Program-made: the position numbers and the translations under genes | Part shown: in pieces, positions 25,769 to 38,150 of the stretch | Position numbering within the stretch: position 1 is the stretch's first letter | Layout of the letters: each line of letters starts with the position of its first letter | The notes under the pieces: generated by a model | What the model saw: only the letters and a program-made list of their open reading frames with translations | Told to the model about the DNA's origin: nothing | Databases searched by the model: none | From: Marthasterias glacialis | Lineage: Eukaryota; Echinodermata; Asteroidea; Forcipulatida; Asteriidae | Length of the DNA: 64,000 nt | Assembly (NCBI GenBank): GCA_911728455.2 | Contig: OU452226.1 | Coordinates: 22,275,938 to 22,339,937 of the forward strand | Reading direction: 5' to 3'

Positions 25769-26397
25769 TAAGATCGGTGTTTTAAATTATTCAAGCATTA
25801 CAAAAACGTTCGCCTTTATTTATATTTGTCCATTCCGTTAGTCCGTTATTTAATTCGTTCGTGGTCCATCATCAACCTGATCCGCCTTTGGGTGTTCGTT
25901 TTTTTTAAACATATGACATCCCATGTTTACAAAGAGGCCACGGAGCCTGGACTTTTCTGTAGGCAAAAAAAAAATGCGTACACGTACCATCCTAAAAACA
26001 TTTTTTTTTTTAGATTCCACTAATTTTTTATCATCCTTTGATGTTGACGAAAAGGGTCATATCTCATGTCTCATTCAGCTGTTAGTTCTACAATACTTGA
26101 ATTTATGTGAAAGCTATATACGGTACAAAATGTAAAGCTTTACGTATAAACAACATAGTATCTTGCCTGTTAGGAAATGCCCTGGGATACTCTAATTGGT
26201 AATAAGTCAATCTTTTTGCATATACAATAATGTGACATGGTGGTCTATGTAAAGTTGAGAACTGCGGTGCCTCGAAAACCTCGACTGATTGTTAAAACGT
26301 AGATATACACTAACGTTGCGGTCTACTTAAAAATGTAAACAGTCTGCCTATCTGAGCTGGTTGGTCTCATGAAAGTTTTGTCATAGCTGGTTGTACA

Positions 26398-26790
26398 CAT
26401 GTTGAACCACTCCTTCGTAGTTAAACCATGGTTGAACCATTGTTGAACCATGGTTGAACCATGGTTAAATCGTGGTTGAACAATGGTTAAACCATGGTTG
26501 AAACCATGGTTGAGTTATGGTTGAACAATGGTTGAACCATTGTTGAAACCATGGTTGAATTATGGTTGAACCATGGTTGAACCATGGTTTAATTATGGAT
26601 GAACCATGGTTAAACCGTGGTTGAACAATGGTTGAACCATGGTTGAGTTATGGTTGAACCGTGGTTGAACCATGGTTGAAATATGGTTGTTTCATTGTTG
26701 TACCGTAGTGGAACCATGGTTGAACCATAGAGCAAGGAACATGAACCATGGTTGAACATTGGTCGAAACATAGAGCTCTATGGTTGACCC
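26398..26790. repeat. palindromic minisatellite, unit TGGTTGAACCA
   Basis: There are about 25-30 partly overlapping variants of ATGGTTGAACCATGGTTGAA over 390 bases. Each unit contains a TGGTT/AACCA inverted repeat. The array ends with ACCATAGAGCAAGGAAC and CATAGAGCTCTATGG. Confidence 0.85.
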
Positions 26791-27273
26791 ATAAGTGAAC
26801 TAATTAGGGCAACGTACCTTCTTGTTATTAGTTGCGGTGTCGTTAGGGCTTGTTACATAATAACTGTTTCAAGGATGTGGTAAAACGGAAGTGCTGTTCT
26901 GTTAACATAAACAACTGGGGCAATCTCAACGATTGTATCAGCCGATTTCCTGACAATTAAAAAGGTCGTTGCATCCCCCAGAGCTTTGCATGATATTAAT
27001 GTTTATCTTTGAGACAAAAGAAAAGGCCTATGGCATTTGAAAGGCAGTTCTAACACGGGGCCTCAAGGACTGTAATTTCATCTAGTCAATCAAATCAGTA
27101 AATAAATCTTATTCGAGCCCTAGCTAATCATTACAATTTGTCCTCAACTTTGTACGACATAAAATGACTTCCTTTGTGTGTGTGTCTTGTTTTTTCTTTT
27201 TTCTTTTTGTTTTAGTTTTTCTTATGTTAAAGCAACTGTGAACAATAGCCACATCAGTATTTGACTAAAGAGG

Positions 27274-27327
27274 TCATTCTGTGATAGGCCAATCAAATGG
27301 TCATTATGTGATAGGCCAATCAAATGG
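27274..27327 (+). repeat. tandem duplication, 27-bp unit x2
   Basis: TCATTCTGTGATAGGCCAAT-CAAATGG is followed immediately by the same unit with one change (TCATTATG...). Each holds GGCCAATCA, a CCAAT-box-like string. Confidence 0.75.
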
Positions 27328-28369
27328 TTCACTGCAGTTCAGAGTAAAAAAGAGGAAAAACGACAGAGGAAAAACAAAATCTTTCAAAAATGTAGCAAGA
27401 AGGAGACGGACACAAGGGTTGCTAGCCCATGTGCCCCAGTAACGAGCCTGAACAGTGCGATGAAGGTATGTGCTATACATGACCTGATCTGAAAGCATCA
27501 TAATATGACTCCTAACAGATCGGGTTCAAAGGAGAACCACTTGGTCAAGGATTGGGAGATCAGCACTGATGGAAAATTGTATACCTCCACTACCCTTGCA
27601 CACAAAAAAGAGTTTCAACATGAAAAATGTATCTCATTTCATAATAATGGTTTAAATGATCTTCAAGCCCCTTCCCCATCCCCACCACCACCTCCGAAAC
27701 CCCCTTCAACAATAAACAAACCTTTTTTTCCCTTCTCCCAATAAAAGTGCATTCCTGCAATACATGCAATAGATAGAGTAGTCCTTGTTCCCCTATCGCT
27801 GTCTGAACTTAATTGGTTCACCCAAGTCATCGGGGATAAGAATCGTGAGTGACTGATGGTTGTTTTCCCTCCAGACGAGGGATCGGAAGATGGGGAGCTT
27901 TAACCTCGGCTGACCCCTCACCTGAACAAAATAGAGTGGGACAGGGAGAACTCGGTTCTCTGCCTGCCTTCGACAAAAGATCCTACAATGCAGCTGAGGC
28001 TGGATCTGAGGGCATTAGGGTAATGCTAGTGTAATCTACAGACTGAACGTTGGGGGATAAAACAACGGGGTTCACACAGAGGACGACTGGTGTGTTTTTT
28101 CTGATGAATTACTGTTGCCCTTGCCAGCACTGTTTTGAAGGGACTTAAAATGGACTTTCGAGACTCTATGTGAGTTTGGATATTAGTCTGCGTGTATGGT
28201 GACTTTTTCCCCAACAATACAGCAACATACTCTGCGGCCAAACAGTCTGGTAATTTTGTCTTAGGAGCAACAGAATGATCCTGTTGTCAAACTCCACTCT
28301 GTTTAACTATAAATCATATTGACCCCTACGCAGGCATGTCTATGACGCACCACTATGTCCCGATTACTA

Positions 28370-28575
28370 ATATGTCCAACGACAATTTTGAACTATTATG
28401 TCCGACCCATTGTGTCCGACAAACCATTTTGTTCGACCCATGCAAGTGTCTGACGACGGAAATAATGGGTCAGACGTTATAGGTTTGTCGGACACAATGA
28501 GACAGACATGATGGTTTGTCAGACACAATGGGTCGGGCATAATGGTTAAAAAAAATTCTCGTCAGATATAATGGT
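28370..28575. repeat. foldback array of TGTCCGAC / GTCGGACA units
   Basis: CCATTGTGTCCGACAAACCA on the left is mirrored by TGGTTTGTCAGACACAATGG on the right, with further partial units (GGTTTGTCGGACACAATGAG). It is a palindromic low-copy array with no coding content. Confidence 0.6.
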
Positions 28576-28834
28576 CCATGTCGGAGGAGATAACGGTGTG
28601 TAACAGATGCCACGCGCGTTGATTGTGCCGCGTCCACCATTTTGGGAGTCATCGGCTAAAATTTGCACTTCACTATAGAACACACAGGGACGTTGACTAC
28701 CAAAATGGCGCGACTAAGATTATTGTGATGATAACGTCAGTTAAATTTTGACAATAAGAGATGTTTGAAGCTTTGCATGGTGATTTGGATAATAGGAAGT
28801 GACTTTTACTAAGAAACTTGAAGTTGCAGGTGCA

Positions 28835-28950
28835 AATATGTATAAATCCCTTTTTGGGATGAGCAGTATACTGTTCGAAACATCGAGACCACAAAACGGC
28901 TCTCTTCAGAGCCAGCACTCAACCTTAAAGAGATTTATAACACAGGGTTA
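28835..28950 (+). repeat. dispersed repeat carrying a histone-type 3' stem-loop
   Basis: TATAAATCCCTTTTTGGGAT, GTATACTGTTCGAAACATCG, AGACCACAAAACGGCTCTCT, TCAGAGCCAGCAC. The hairpin GGCTCTCTTCAGAGCC (28898-28913) has a perfect six-base stem and a four-base loop (CTTC rather than the usual TTTC). Confidence 0.6.
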
Positions 28951-29050
28951 CCACGGAGAAAGGACTGGTCCTTTATCTATGGTTGTACACACAAGTTTCC
29001 TATTAGTGAGTGAGTAAAGTGAGGAAGACTTCGGTTTAACATTGTGATCA

Positions 29051-29089
29051 GAGAGAGAGAGAGAGAGAGAGAGAAAAAAAAAAAAAAAA
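29051..29089 (+). repeat. (GA)n microsatellite with A run
   Basis: About 12 GA units, then about 16 A. Confidence 0.85.
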
Positions 29090-30750
29090 CAATAACAACA
29101 ATGGGAAGATAAAGACAAAGAGAAGTCCTCAATTTTGGGGGCTGGGATGAGGTGTGCTGCAGTTGGCAGGAACACCGGTAAAACGTGGCTGTTGATTTGC
29201 TGGTAACTTGGGTTATGCTTGATACTGTTTGCTTTTGTTTGTGTCTCAGCTGACGCTGTGTATTTTCTAAGTGTTAAATGGAATTCCACAAAGTAAGTAA
29301 ACTTAATGTCTGCACTGTTATTGCTCTCTCGTCACCATTGTGTCCAACCCCAGATATTCATGGTCCAATTGTCTCACAGCCCTGGTGCTTATTGTTTTGA
29401 CGAAAGCCCAAAGTTTTTTCCGTGGTTTATTTTACACGAGGGCAATGTTAGGACAACGTTTTTGTTTTGTTTATGGTAAGGTCGAGAGGTCAAGGTGATG
29501 AGACGTTGGGAAGACTTATCGTTGCTTGGTGAGGGCATAGAGAAAGTGAGAGATTTATATTCACAAAATACAGGTTACAGAATATAAAATACATTACTTC
29601 TCACAATTTTACCAATTTCACCGACAGTAATAAAATGACCATAATAGAGTGAGAGTAAATTTTGCTCTTTTTGCAGGGATTCAAAATTTGTTATTATTAT
29701 GTGTCAACACAAAGAACGTAATCAGTGACGTTACACATCCCGTTGAATTGTAGCCGAAGGCAAACATTGGCATTTTTTGCGTTTTGAATACTGTAAAATA
29801 AATCTTCTGTTCTACCGTGGTTCTACATAAATAATGTAAATGTAATGGTAAAAACAACCAAACCGTACCATTGTCCACATTTACACAGATCCTTTTGTTA
29901 TAGCCCAGGGCTCTGCCATTGTTTATTTGCGAGTTAACGGGGCGTTTAGCAGTTTTATAGAGCCAATTAGCTCCCCGGTGAGATCCCTATTACCAGCTTG
30001 TCCAGCTACAAGCTGCCAAACCCGACACCTTCCCGAGACTGCTTCTGGTGTTTTGTTGACATACCTTTCCCGTCACATGATACCTGCCACACGAGTCGTT
30101 GGGGTTTTTCCTGCAGGGGATTGATTGTGTGTTTTACTCCGCTGGTTGCCAATTTCGTGATCAAACAACAACATTTTCACGCCAGCGGGGTGACCTGGTG
30201 GGCAGCTAGTTCTGTACTCGCGCCCTGTGTTTTGTTGGAGTGTTTACATTCCTCGACAAGCATTCCAAAACCAGCTTCTAATAATTTATACCTCCCTGGC
30301 CTGAAGATGTAAAATCATTGTAAAATTGCGGAAATCATTGTATCATGGTCCGCTGAACGTTTAGACTTGGGGAGAGAGTATTAGTCCACGGAACACAGTG
30401 ATGTAAAAGGATGTTTGTCTTTACCATGGAGCAAGGGTATTCATGGAGAAATGAGTCGGGGAATGAAGGGTCCGTGCAAAACAAGAACTTGATAGTGGAC
30501 CCCACCCTCAGACAGCCCCGGCTTCCAACTGAACGAAAGTGGGTGGTGTGCCCTGAATCGAATGACGACTGATCATGGTAGACGTGGCTACCTTATGCAC
30601 AATTAAAGCGGGAGATTGTTGACTCGCCAGCATGTTCAGTGCTCACACCCTGTGCAGACCACGAACCACATCACACAACACTGCCCCCTACATGAGTTTG
30701 GAGGTAGCTTTGAGGAGCTCCACCATATTAACACCAGAGGCTGAGACCTG

Positions 30751-30942
30751 GGGCCAATCTCATACAGCTGCTTAAGCACAAAAAGTAGCTAAGCACAACA
30801 AATTTATGCTTACTAGAATAAGGTTACCAGCCAAACTACCATGTCACATGTACACTTTGTGACTGGTATCCTGCTCATTTTTGCTAAGCAGAATTTTTTT
30901 AAGCAATATTTTCTGCTTAAGCAGCTCTATGAAATTGGACCC
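30751..30942 (+). mobile_element. family C MITE, complete (about 192 bp)
   Basis: Ends are GGGCCAATCTCATACAGCTG and CAGCTCTATGAAATTGGACC. The internal blocks are AAGGTTACCAGCCAAACTAC and GGTATCCTGCTCATTTTTGC. Confidence 0.8.
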
Positions 30943-31316
30943 TGGCTGACGCGCCTCAACCTGAACATTTAGCGAGCCATACGAGGAAGTAGTAATGGTC
31001 TTGCTTTATTGAAGTGGTTTTATCTGACATGGAGGAAAAACCTCCATGCTCTGACAGATGTACACTTCAACAAAGTGTGAAGAAATTACGAAGATTACAG
31101 TGGTTTTTGTTCATTAGGAGTTTAAGTGTATAAATTTAGGGGGATTTCGGGCAACTGACTTTCGTAAAAAAAAGACTAGTTCGATCCCACTATTAATGGA
31201 ACTGATCAGCTTTATCTTTACAAGATGATAAATCCACACACCAAGCCATGCGTTTCCCGTCGTAGCCTTATATGGGCGAGTGGAGACTCCAACACCGGAG
31301 ATCGTAATTGGTGACA

Positions 31317-31668
31317 TTAAAGGTAGATTGTAAAGCTGACAGTGCAGTGTTCTTACTTTGTGGGATTCAATATATACGTGAAAAAACAAACCTGTGAAAA
31401 TGTGGGCTCAATCCGTCGTCCGAGTCAGGAGAAAATAGTGGAAAACTCCTGCCCACTTTTCAGAGGGTTTTAAAAAGCATTGTCCTCCTTAATTTCGATT
31501 GTTACAATCGAAATTAAAATCTGGGTCTTCGAATTCTATTTACTGGACCTTCAGACATAAATATTTCGATGGAAGATTGGTACTGGTATGAACTTCATAA
31601 TCAGTAAACTTTCAGACTGATACTAGTAAACAAATCGGATGAATACCAATCCCGTGTTCTACCTTTAA
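31317..31668 (-). mobile_element. family B MITE, complete (about 352 bp)
   Basis: An inverted copy bounded by TTAAAGGTA / TACCTTTAA. It contains AACAAACCTGTGAAAATGTG, GTTACAATCGAAATTAAAAT and the reverse complement of the GTCTGAAAG-CTTACTG end. Confidence 0.75.
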
Positions 31669-32431
31669 CCTTGATATCAGTTGACTGTTGGAATGTTTAT
31701 GATTCCACTTGTAAAGTCGTGACCATTAGATGGCGTTTTGATGTTGAATTTGAAATGCATGACACGAGGCGTCTGTTGAATGTTGTTTAAAATTGAATCA
31801 GAAAACGTATGGCATGAGGTGTCTGCCATCATCAAGTGGTCACTAATGTTTCGTTTTTGTAAGCGGACATCATGCGGCTGTTTAATGTGTCAAATGTTAA
31901 AATATGAAGTGGCGATAATGTTATCGGATGTGATCTTGATTGAGACTGTCAAGACGAATCACCTGTGGTATGTCTTCTAAATACACTCCGGGAACATTTG
32001 ACAGTGTGATTGAGTTATTAGCTGGGACAGTGTAAAACGTCACCCCGGGGTAATGTGGCGCGTAATCCTCATGGAATTGATTCGATTAGGGTGTGAACAT
32101 GGTGATGACTGTGCCGTGAAAAGCTTTGGCATGATGACTATACAATGAGCGAGTCCGACTCATTAATGTTCGGGGTGCTTGACAGTAACATTAATGTGAT
32201 GAAGCAAATGAGCTTTATCTAGGATGCTGGTGCTCGTTTAGCTGTGTCTTCCTCTCTCTGGCTTGCGGATGTCTTGATCCTGTTTGATTTGGCTCTATAT
32301 TAACATTGAACCAATTGTCAATGTATAATCATCGAGCCGAGGAGAACTATACATTTTCGAAAATGGTTTGTAACCTGGATGTAAAATTATTTTGAACGGG
32401 ATAAGATTGTGCAAGTTATTTGCCGATTGAC

Positions 32432-32666
32432 TCAATAATAGACCTTTCCCATGAAATATGTAAATTGGACATCGCGCGTGCGCACTTACATTTTGGTTGG
32501 CAAAATTTTGGGAACAGTGCGCCCTTTTGCATGGGACTGATGGGCGCGTGACGCGTACGCGCTTTGTGCGTCTGCTTTGTGCACATTTCAATGGCGTTTG
32601 CCAACCAACAGGGTCTGTACGCATGCGTGAATGCAATTAGCATATTTCATGGGAAAGGTCCATTGA
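32432..32666. mobile_element. family D MITE with 22-bp terminal inverted repeats
   Basis: The left end TAGACCTTTCCCATGAAATA (32439-) and right end TATTTCATGGGAAAGGTCCA (to 32662) are inverted repeats matching at 21 of 22 positions. The inside is GC- and CpG-rich with GCGCGTGCGC and GTGACGCGTACGCGC. ORFs crossing it have no support. Confidence 0.75.
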
Positions 32667-32739
32667 ACCAATACTGTAAATGTGTATAAACATTTCGGTG
32701 ATAAAGACATAGTATAACACAACTTGCCACAGGCCCCTG

Positions 32740-33095
32740 CACAATAATATTATAGGCCTTTGCGTACATATCCTAGCTAGATCAAGGATCAAGGTGCTTT
32801 ACAACATCATTATCCCTGTTTATCAGGCATACTTTTAAACCGTTCCTCAAACTTTCTCAACTCCCTGAGGAGCATACAACCCCACGCTGCTAATAATTAG
32901 CGCTGAGCTGAGCGATTAATCCAACACAATACTGTCTGAGCCCTCTCAGGTTGCCATTTTCACACCTGGGTGAAGAGAAGCAATTATGGTGAAGTGCCTT
33001 GCTCAAGGACATAAGTGTCGTGACCGGGAATCATGGACAAACGTTTCATGACCGGAAATCGAACCCACACTCCCCCGATTGATACAAGAAACTTT
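32740..33095 (-). mobile_element. SINE-like dispersed element with tRNA-like B-box
   Basis: It holds GTGAAGTGCCTTGCTCAAGG-ACA, CGTGACCGGGAATC and CCGGAAATCGAACCCACACT. The complement GTGTGGGTTCGATTTCCGG is B-box-like. It shares its core with 58660-58860. Confidence 0.55.
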
Positions 33096-34217
33096 TAAGT
33101 AATTGCCCCCCTTATCCCCCCCCCTCCCCCATATTGTACTGTTTTGCTTGTCTTCAAGTGTTTTGCCATTTTTAGTCCGTTGTTTTTGTTTGCCTATACA
33201 GGGCAGTGATGTAAAACTTCTATTGATACCTTTCATCAGTGTTCGTTTTCGTTGAGTTAAAGGCAAACACTGGTTTCAAAAGTCGACAAATAGATACATG
33301 CAATAAGACAAAACAAGTGTAGTTCAATAAATATACTGCAAATGCCAGTTATTTTTCTGACGCAAAACAAACACGTGTGTAAACAGTTTCAAACTAGATT
33401 TACAAACGATGTTGGCGCTCAATTAAAAAAAAAGGGGGATACCCCATTACTTAATAATTGTCTTTCCGTACCTTATCATCAATCCAAAGCTGCCTGGTTT
33501 TAAATTCATGAAAAGAATGGTCGAGAAATATACAGACTGCTGATCTTATCGCCCGTACGTTTTTCCGGAAACAAATGGTTATTTATTTCAATTGGAATCT
33601 GAATCAATCATGGAATTCAAATAGATATCGGAAGCCAGACTGATGAGACCCCACATCATCGTCACCAATTAGACGTATCACAACTTTGCTTCATCTTCAA
33701 TTTAAGACTATAGATCAGTTTAGGAGCAATAAGGCTTGTAAACAGCTTGAGTATCGTCTGCATAACAAAATATGAAACCAAGTTGTCTCATTGTCATTTC
33801 AAGAATAGATTGATCGAGATAACAATCAAAGTATGGGATGAGTTGCATTTTGTGGCCTGGAATTTTGTGGAACTCAAAACCTTGGTTTACCGTAATTCAA
33901 TAACAGATGGATGTAGATATTTCGTGCGGCACAAACAGGTTGTTTGCTTCGGTTCTGTGAAGTGTTGGTGCCACTTTGATTCCAATGATCGAGCGGGGTT
34001 GTGGGGGGAAGCTGGGCACGACGGGGGGTAAAGGGCCCTTTCTCCTCGGTAAGACACCCTGGATTAGAAGGCTAAGGTGCTTCTCTGTGGCAGGTCCGAA
34101 AAATTGGACGGAAGAAACAGGGAACACAATGCAGTATCTGACATGTGATTGGTGATTAGCAGTATATTGATAAACCCATGGGCTTCAACGTCATCCTGTT
34201 CCGTCCCATTTTAGAAT

Positions 34218-34600
34218 CGTCCCAACTATAGTTGAGACCGGTCCAAACTTAAGTGTTACAGTTGGGCCGGCTCAGCTGTAGCTGGGATCCAGAGACCCTA
34301 AACCCTAGCCTATAGCCTAGACAGCTGGTATAGGTAGCGATGCATCAATGCAGTTGCGTGTATTAACAATTGATTCTTCTCAGCTTTTTTCATGGAGGCA
34401 GAAACATCCATGTTTTTTTCTCAAAAATGTTGCCATAATAATTACCGTGTAAGCCGAGAGAAACTTAAGAGGATGGAAAATTACTATAAGAGGCCCATGG
34501 GCCCACTGATCATTGTGGTTACTCTATCATTATCACTATCACTATCTGGCAATCCCAGCTATTGTTGGGCCGTCCAAAGTGCAACACTCAAGTTGGGACG
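34218..34600. mobile_element. long-arm inverted-repeat element (about 380 bp)
   Basis: The left arm (CGTCCCAACTATAGTTGAGA, CAGTTGGGCCGGCTCAGC, TAGCTGGGAT) is mirrored by the right arm (ATCCCAGCTATTGTTGGGCC, CACTCAAGTTGGGACG). Arms are about 60-75 bases. The interior is unrelated. Confidence 0.6.
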
Positions 34601-37104
34601 AAACAACCCTATTTAACCTGATACATAGGTTAATACATGTATTAGAATTACGCTTCTTTGGAGGGGGGTTCAAGAATCCGAAACTCCCCCTGGAAGGATG
34701 ACTGTGATAGTATCTCTATTCACTTCACAGCAGTCTACCTTCGTGTCATTCGGGGTTACAGCTTTTGATACCCCGGTCCATTAGCGAAGTCCAAGTTCAT
34801 GTAAACAAACACACACTCTCGTGGGGTGTTTGTTTATAGTGACGGATGCCATGTACAACAGTCGTACACTCGTATAGATCGTCTACGGCTCAATGAAAGC
34901 AATGAATTTGTGTATTTGATGACGCATTAGGTGAAGCTTGTGGTCCCTTAAGGCGGGTAAACAAAGGGTCAGTCCCGACTGGTTAACAACCTTGAAGATG
35001 GGAGGAATTGAACTTCATCAGCTGGACTACTTCACTGACGTTCTCAAGTGCAAGTAAGTTGTGCAAAGTTGTTTTTTGAGGATACAATCAAGTTCTTCGG
35101 AATTGAAAGCGTCTGAGACGAATACTTTCTCAAGTGCTAGTGTATCAATTTAGGCACTTAATCGGTCACAATTATAAAGCGTGGAGGAGGGAACCTCCAT
35201 TTAAGTACACTACGTTTGTTATTTGTCAAAACCAAGTTTTATTTCCTTGAGAATGAATTGAAGTTGAGACCCCACACTCTCTGAAGACGATTACCCCGTG
35301 CGAAGTGCATCCTTCAGATAACACTCTTACACCAGTTTCAATCAGGAACGTTGTGCCTATTGCAGAATCATGTTATCAGATGTGTCAAAATGTTATTTGC
35401 TGTACTGCTGTAAATTGCTAGTTGAATTCCCATCATCGTTAATTGTTTAATTCTTGAAGCAATCAATTTCTGGAGAGAATCTGTATGAAATCAACTGCAT
35501 GGTTTTGAAGCTTTCCTGACGTGTATGGACCCATGGGTCATGTTGTTCAAACACGTGAACGGTTTTGCCAGACCCAGTAGATCCATCCATCTTATTCTTC
35601 GAACCGCTTGGAATATACTTTCCTTCGGTTTTTCAGCTCATACGTTAATGATGATGTAGGTATTTTAACCCCATGTGAATCCTTGTCAGATGCACAAGGT
35701 TGGGTCACCTAAAGGTCATCTATTCAGATTAGACAACTGATGCAATCCATCAAAATGTAGGCAACCAAGCAGATGAGGGGTCGAAGATACGGAAATCTGT
35801 GAGGCCAAGGTTGTATGAAGTTATTTTCATGATATGGAACTCTTTGAACCTCTGGCCCAACCCATATCCCTGGTATCCACAGGTCAGCCCGAGAGATAAT
35901 CCGTTATCAAGTTTACCAGACGACAAAAACAACTCGTGTATGTATCTTGATGCTTCTCGGCGCCTGATGGCTTGAAACATAGCTGTCGCTAGAGGGCACT
36001 ATTAGCCCCTTAACATTAAGTTCTTCATAAGTGGCGTGGACCCAGCTCGGCGAATCTCTTTTGCGTGGTGTATTTAACCCACAGGAATGTCTTACAAGTA
36101 ACGAAGTGTACAGAAAGCAAAAAGTGTGGCATCATTTTGGGGTTATAAACTGTCCATTGAAAGACTTGCGCGCATTTGCTAATTTGCATCCGCATGGCAT
36201 CTCTCAACATGGAAATGGAGGCCCGATGATGCAAAATCAGCTAACTTTCCCGTAGTAAATATTTAAAAAGTGTACGGGTGGTTTTTATCGTCTCGCCCGG
36301 CATTTGAAAGCTTTATTCTTACTCTCCAGAAAGGTATAGAAACAAAACATAACACAGTCGGTAACATAGGGCGTTTTTTTTTAATACAAAGCCGAGACAA
36401 ATGTCAACACGCATTTGACCACATTTGTAGTGGGTTCTCTCACAAAACTGATAGGCAAAATAATTATGAAATAATTATTTTGAATTTGTCTCATAGCCAC
36501 TGAAACTAATCGGTTCTCAGGAGTTGACACTCGTAAATGTGAAGTTTCTTCAGCTTCAAGGAGGTCTCTTCAAGTCGCGACATTGAATTCTTATAATGAG
36601 GAGTTGATGAAGTTTATCACTCGTCATGCCAGAGTGCTACACACGCACATGACACCAAAAAACGACCCAACTGGCCTCCTACAGGTGTGGAAAGTATCCA
36701 TAATTGATGGTTTTACACCATCATTCTTACCCAAATAAACACATATCGAGATATGTCTATCATGACTGGCCTACCCACACGTTAATGTTGATTTTCCAAG
36801 ATCACAACTCGACGGCTGATTGCGCAGCAGGCCTTCACTATTGTTCTGAGGGATTGGTATCTCTGAACAAGACCACCTACAACCTGGGAAAGTGTCAGCT
36901 TTTGAAGGACTAAGTGTAGGGCTATGTTTTGACCATGCATTGTTCTGACGAAAAGAAAACAAGAGACACCGAGTCTGTACAACAAATTACACAGCGTATA
37001 TCCATGATACTTTACACAAACTTTAGACCAATGAAAACTTTTTTGTTGTTTTCCCTGTGGTGCACGCGGTGCCTGGTCTTAATTTTACAAAACACAACAA
37101 TTCA

Positions 37105-37190
37105 TAGATTGTGACATCACACTTTGCTTATCAATTAAGATTGATACACATTAATCTTGTAGATCAATCTTAGCTCTTTGTGAAATAAAA
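37105..37190 (+). mobile_element. family C2 MITE fragment
   Basis: It shares TGTGACATCACACTTTGCTT, AAGATTGATACACA and TCTTAGCTCTTTGTGAAAT with the element at 47571-47718. Confidence 0.5.
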
Positions 37191-37384
37191 CCCTGGAGAT
37201 TTTGATTCCCATGGACCTGGAAAGCACTAAGCCTACAATACGTATAACCATGGAGGTAGAAATAGACTGTGCATACATGCGCGTTGTTTTTGTCGTATTG
37301 TAATTGTCTTATATGCGAATTTATGTTTAATTGTTTTTTAATTGCAAGGTTTGCGGTAACACCATGTGCGTGGAAAAGAATCTC

Positions 37385-37545
37385 TGGGTTGTAGTGGTTC
37401 TGAAAAGAGAAGGTGGTGTGGCTATGTCGATCTGTATGCGGTGATCGTTTGTCTCTTGAAGACGATCAGAGCGTACTGATCTGGACGTCAAGTTGTTGCA
37501 CCACCGGCTCTTTTCAGAACAACCACATGGCTCATTGTAGGGTGG
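37385..37545. repeat. foldback with histone-stem-loop-like arms
   Basis: The left arm GTTGTAGTGGTTCTGAAAAG-AGAAGGTGGTG is mirrored, imperfectly, by the right arm CACCACCGGCTCTTTTCAGA-ACAACCACA. The spacer is about 80 bases. Confidence 0.55.
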
Positions 37546-38044
37546 CAAGCGGTGGTAAAAACATAATTGGGGTGGGGGTGGGAGAGGGTATTTAACGCAT
37601 CGAACCTTTCATCTGTGCATGTTATCGATCTTATTTGGGGAAGAGGGCAAGAGAGGGGGTAATGATTCTCCCTCTGGTTACGGCACTGGTTAAGGTGAAA
37701 CAAGTTTCCTTAAACTTTACGGTTATCTCAAATTTAAAGTGACAAACTTTCAAAAATGGCCTACATCAACGATCAGGGGTGTGGTTGTGGTTGGAGGTCC
37801 AGAACACCCTCAGTCTACAGACAAGTCTTCGGATTATAGGTAGATACTTAAGTGATTTAAAAAGTGAGGCACAATATGACATGACCAAAGCCTCCCGTCT
37901 CTATGCACAGACAGACAAACAACAAGTTACACACAAGCCATGTGTGCAGACACGTGTGTTGAGTGTGTACAAGATAAAACGTTGAAAAACACCAGGCGAA
38001 GATTTGTTTTAGTCCTGCAATTTAATTGCGCTTGCAGATAGGCC

Positions 38045-38150
38045 GACAGGCTACCAGCCAAAATGTCACGTTGGTTCTGTGAATGCCTGTGACTGGTTCC
38101 CGTCACTTTTGCTTAGTGCCGAGCCACAGCCATTTTATAAAGCAACACGT
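38045..38150 (+). mobile_element. family C MITE fragment
   Basis: It contains GGCTACCAGCCAAAATGTCA, TGACTGGTTCCCGTCACTTT and TGCTTAGTGCCGAGCC, matching the interior of family C only. Confidence 0.45.

Larger units (their letters stand above)
20971..28369. other. intron 1, no confident gene
   Basis: Beyond the listed repeats I see nothing that can be named. The overlapping ORFs at 21124-21418 lie over a CTTGCTCTATGCTCTTGGAG repeat-like segment. Confidence 0.5.

Noticed and set aside
32295..32643. Basic Arg/His-rich minus-strand ORFs
   Set aside because: They span the CpG-rich family D MITE.
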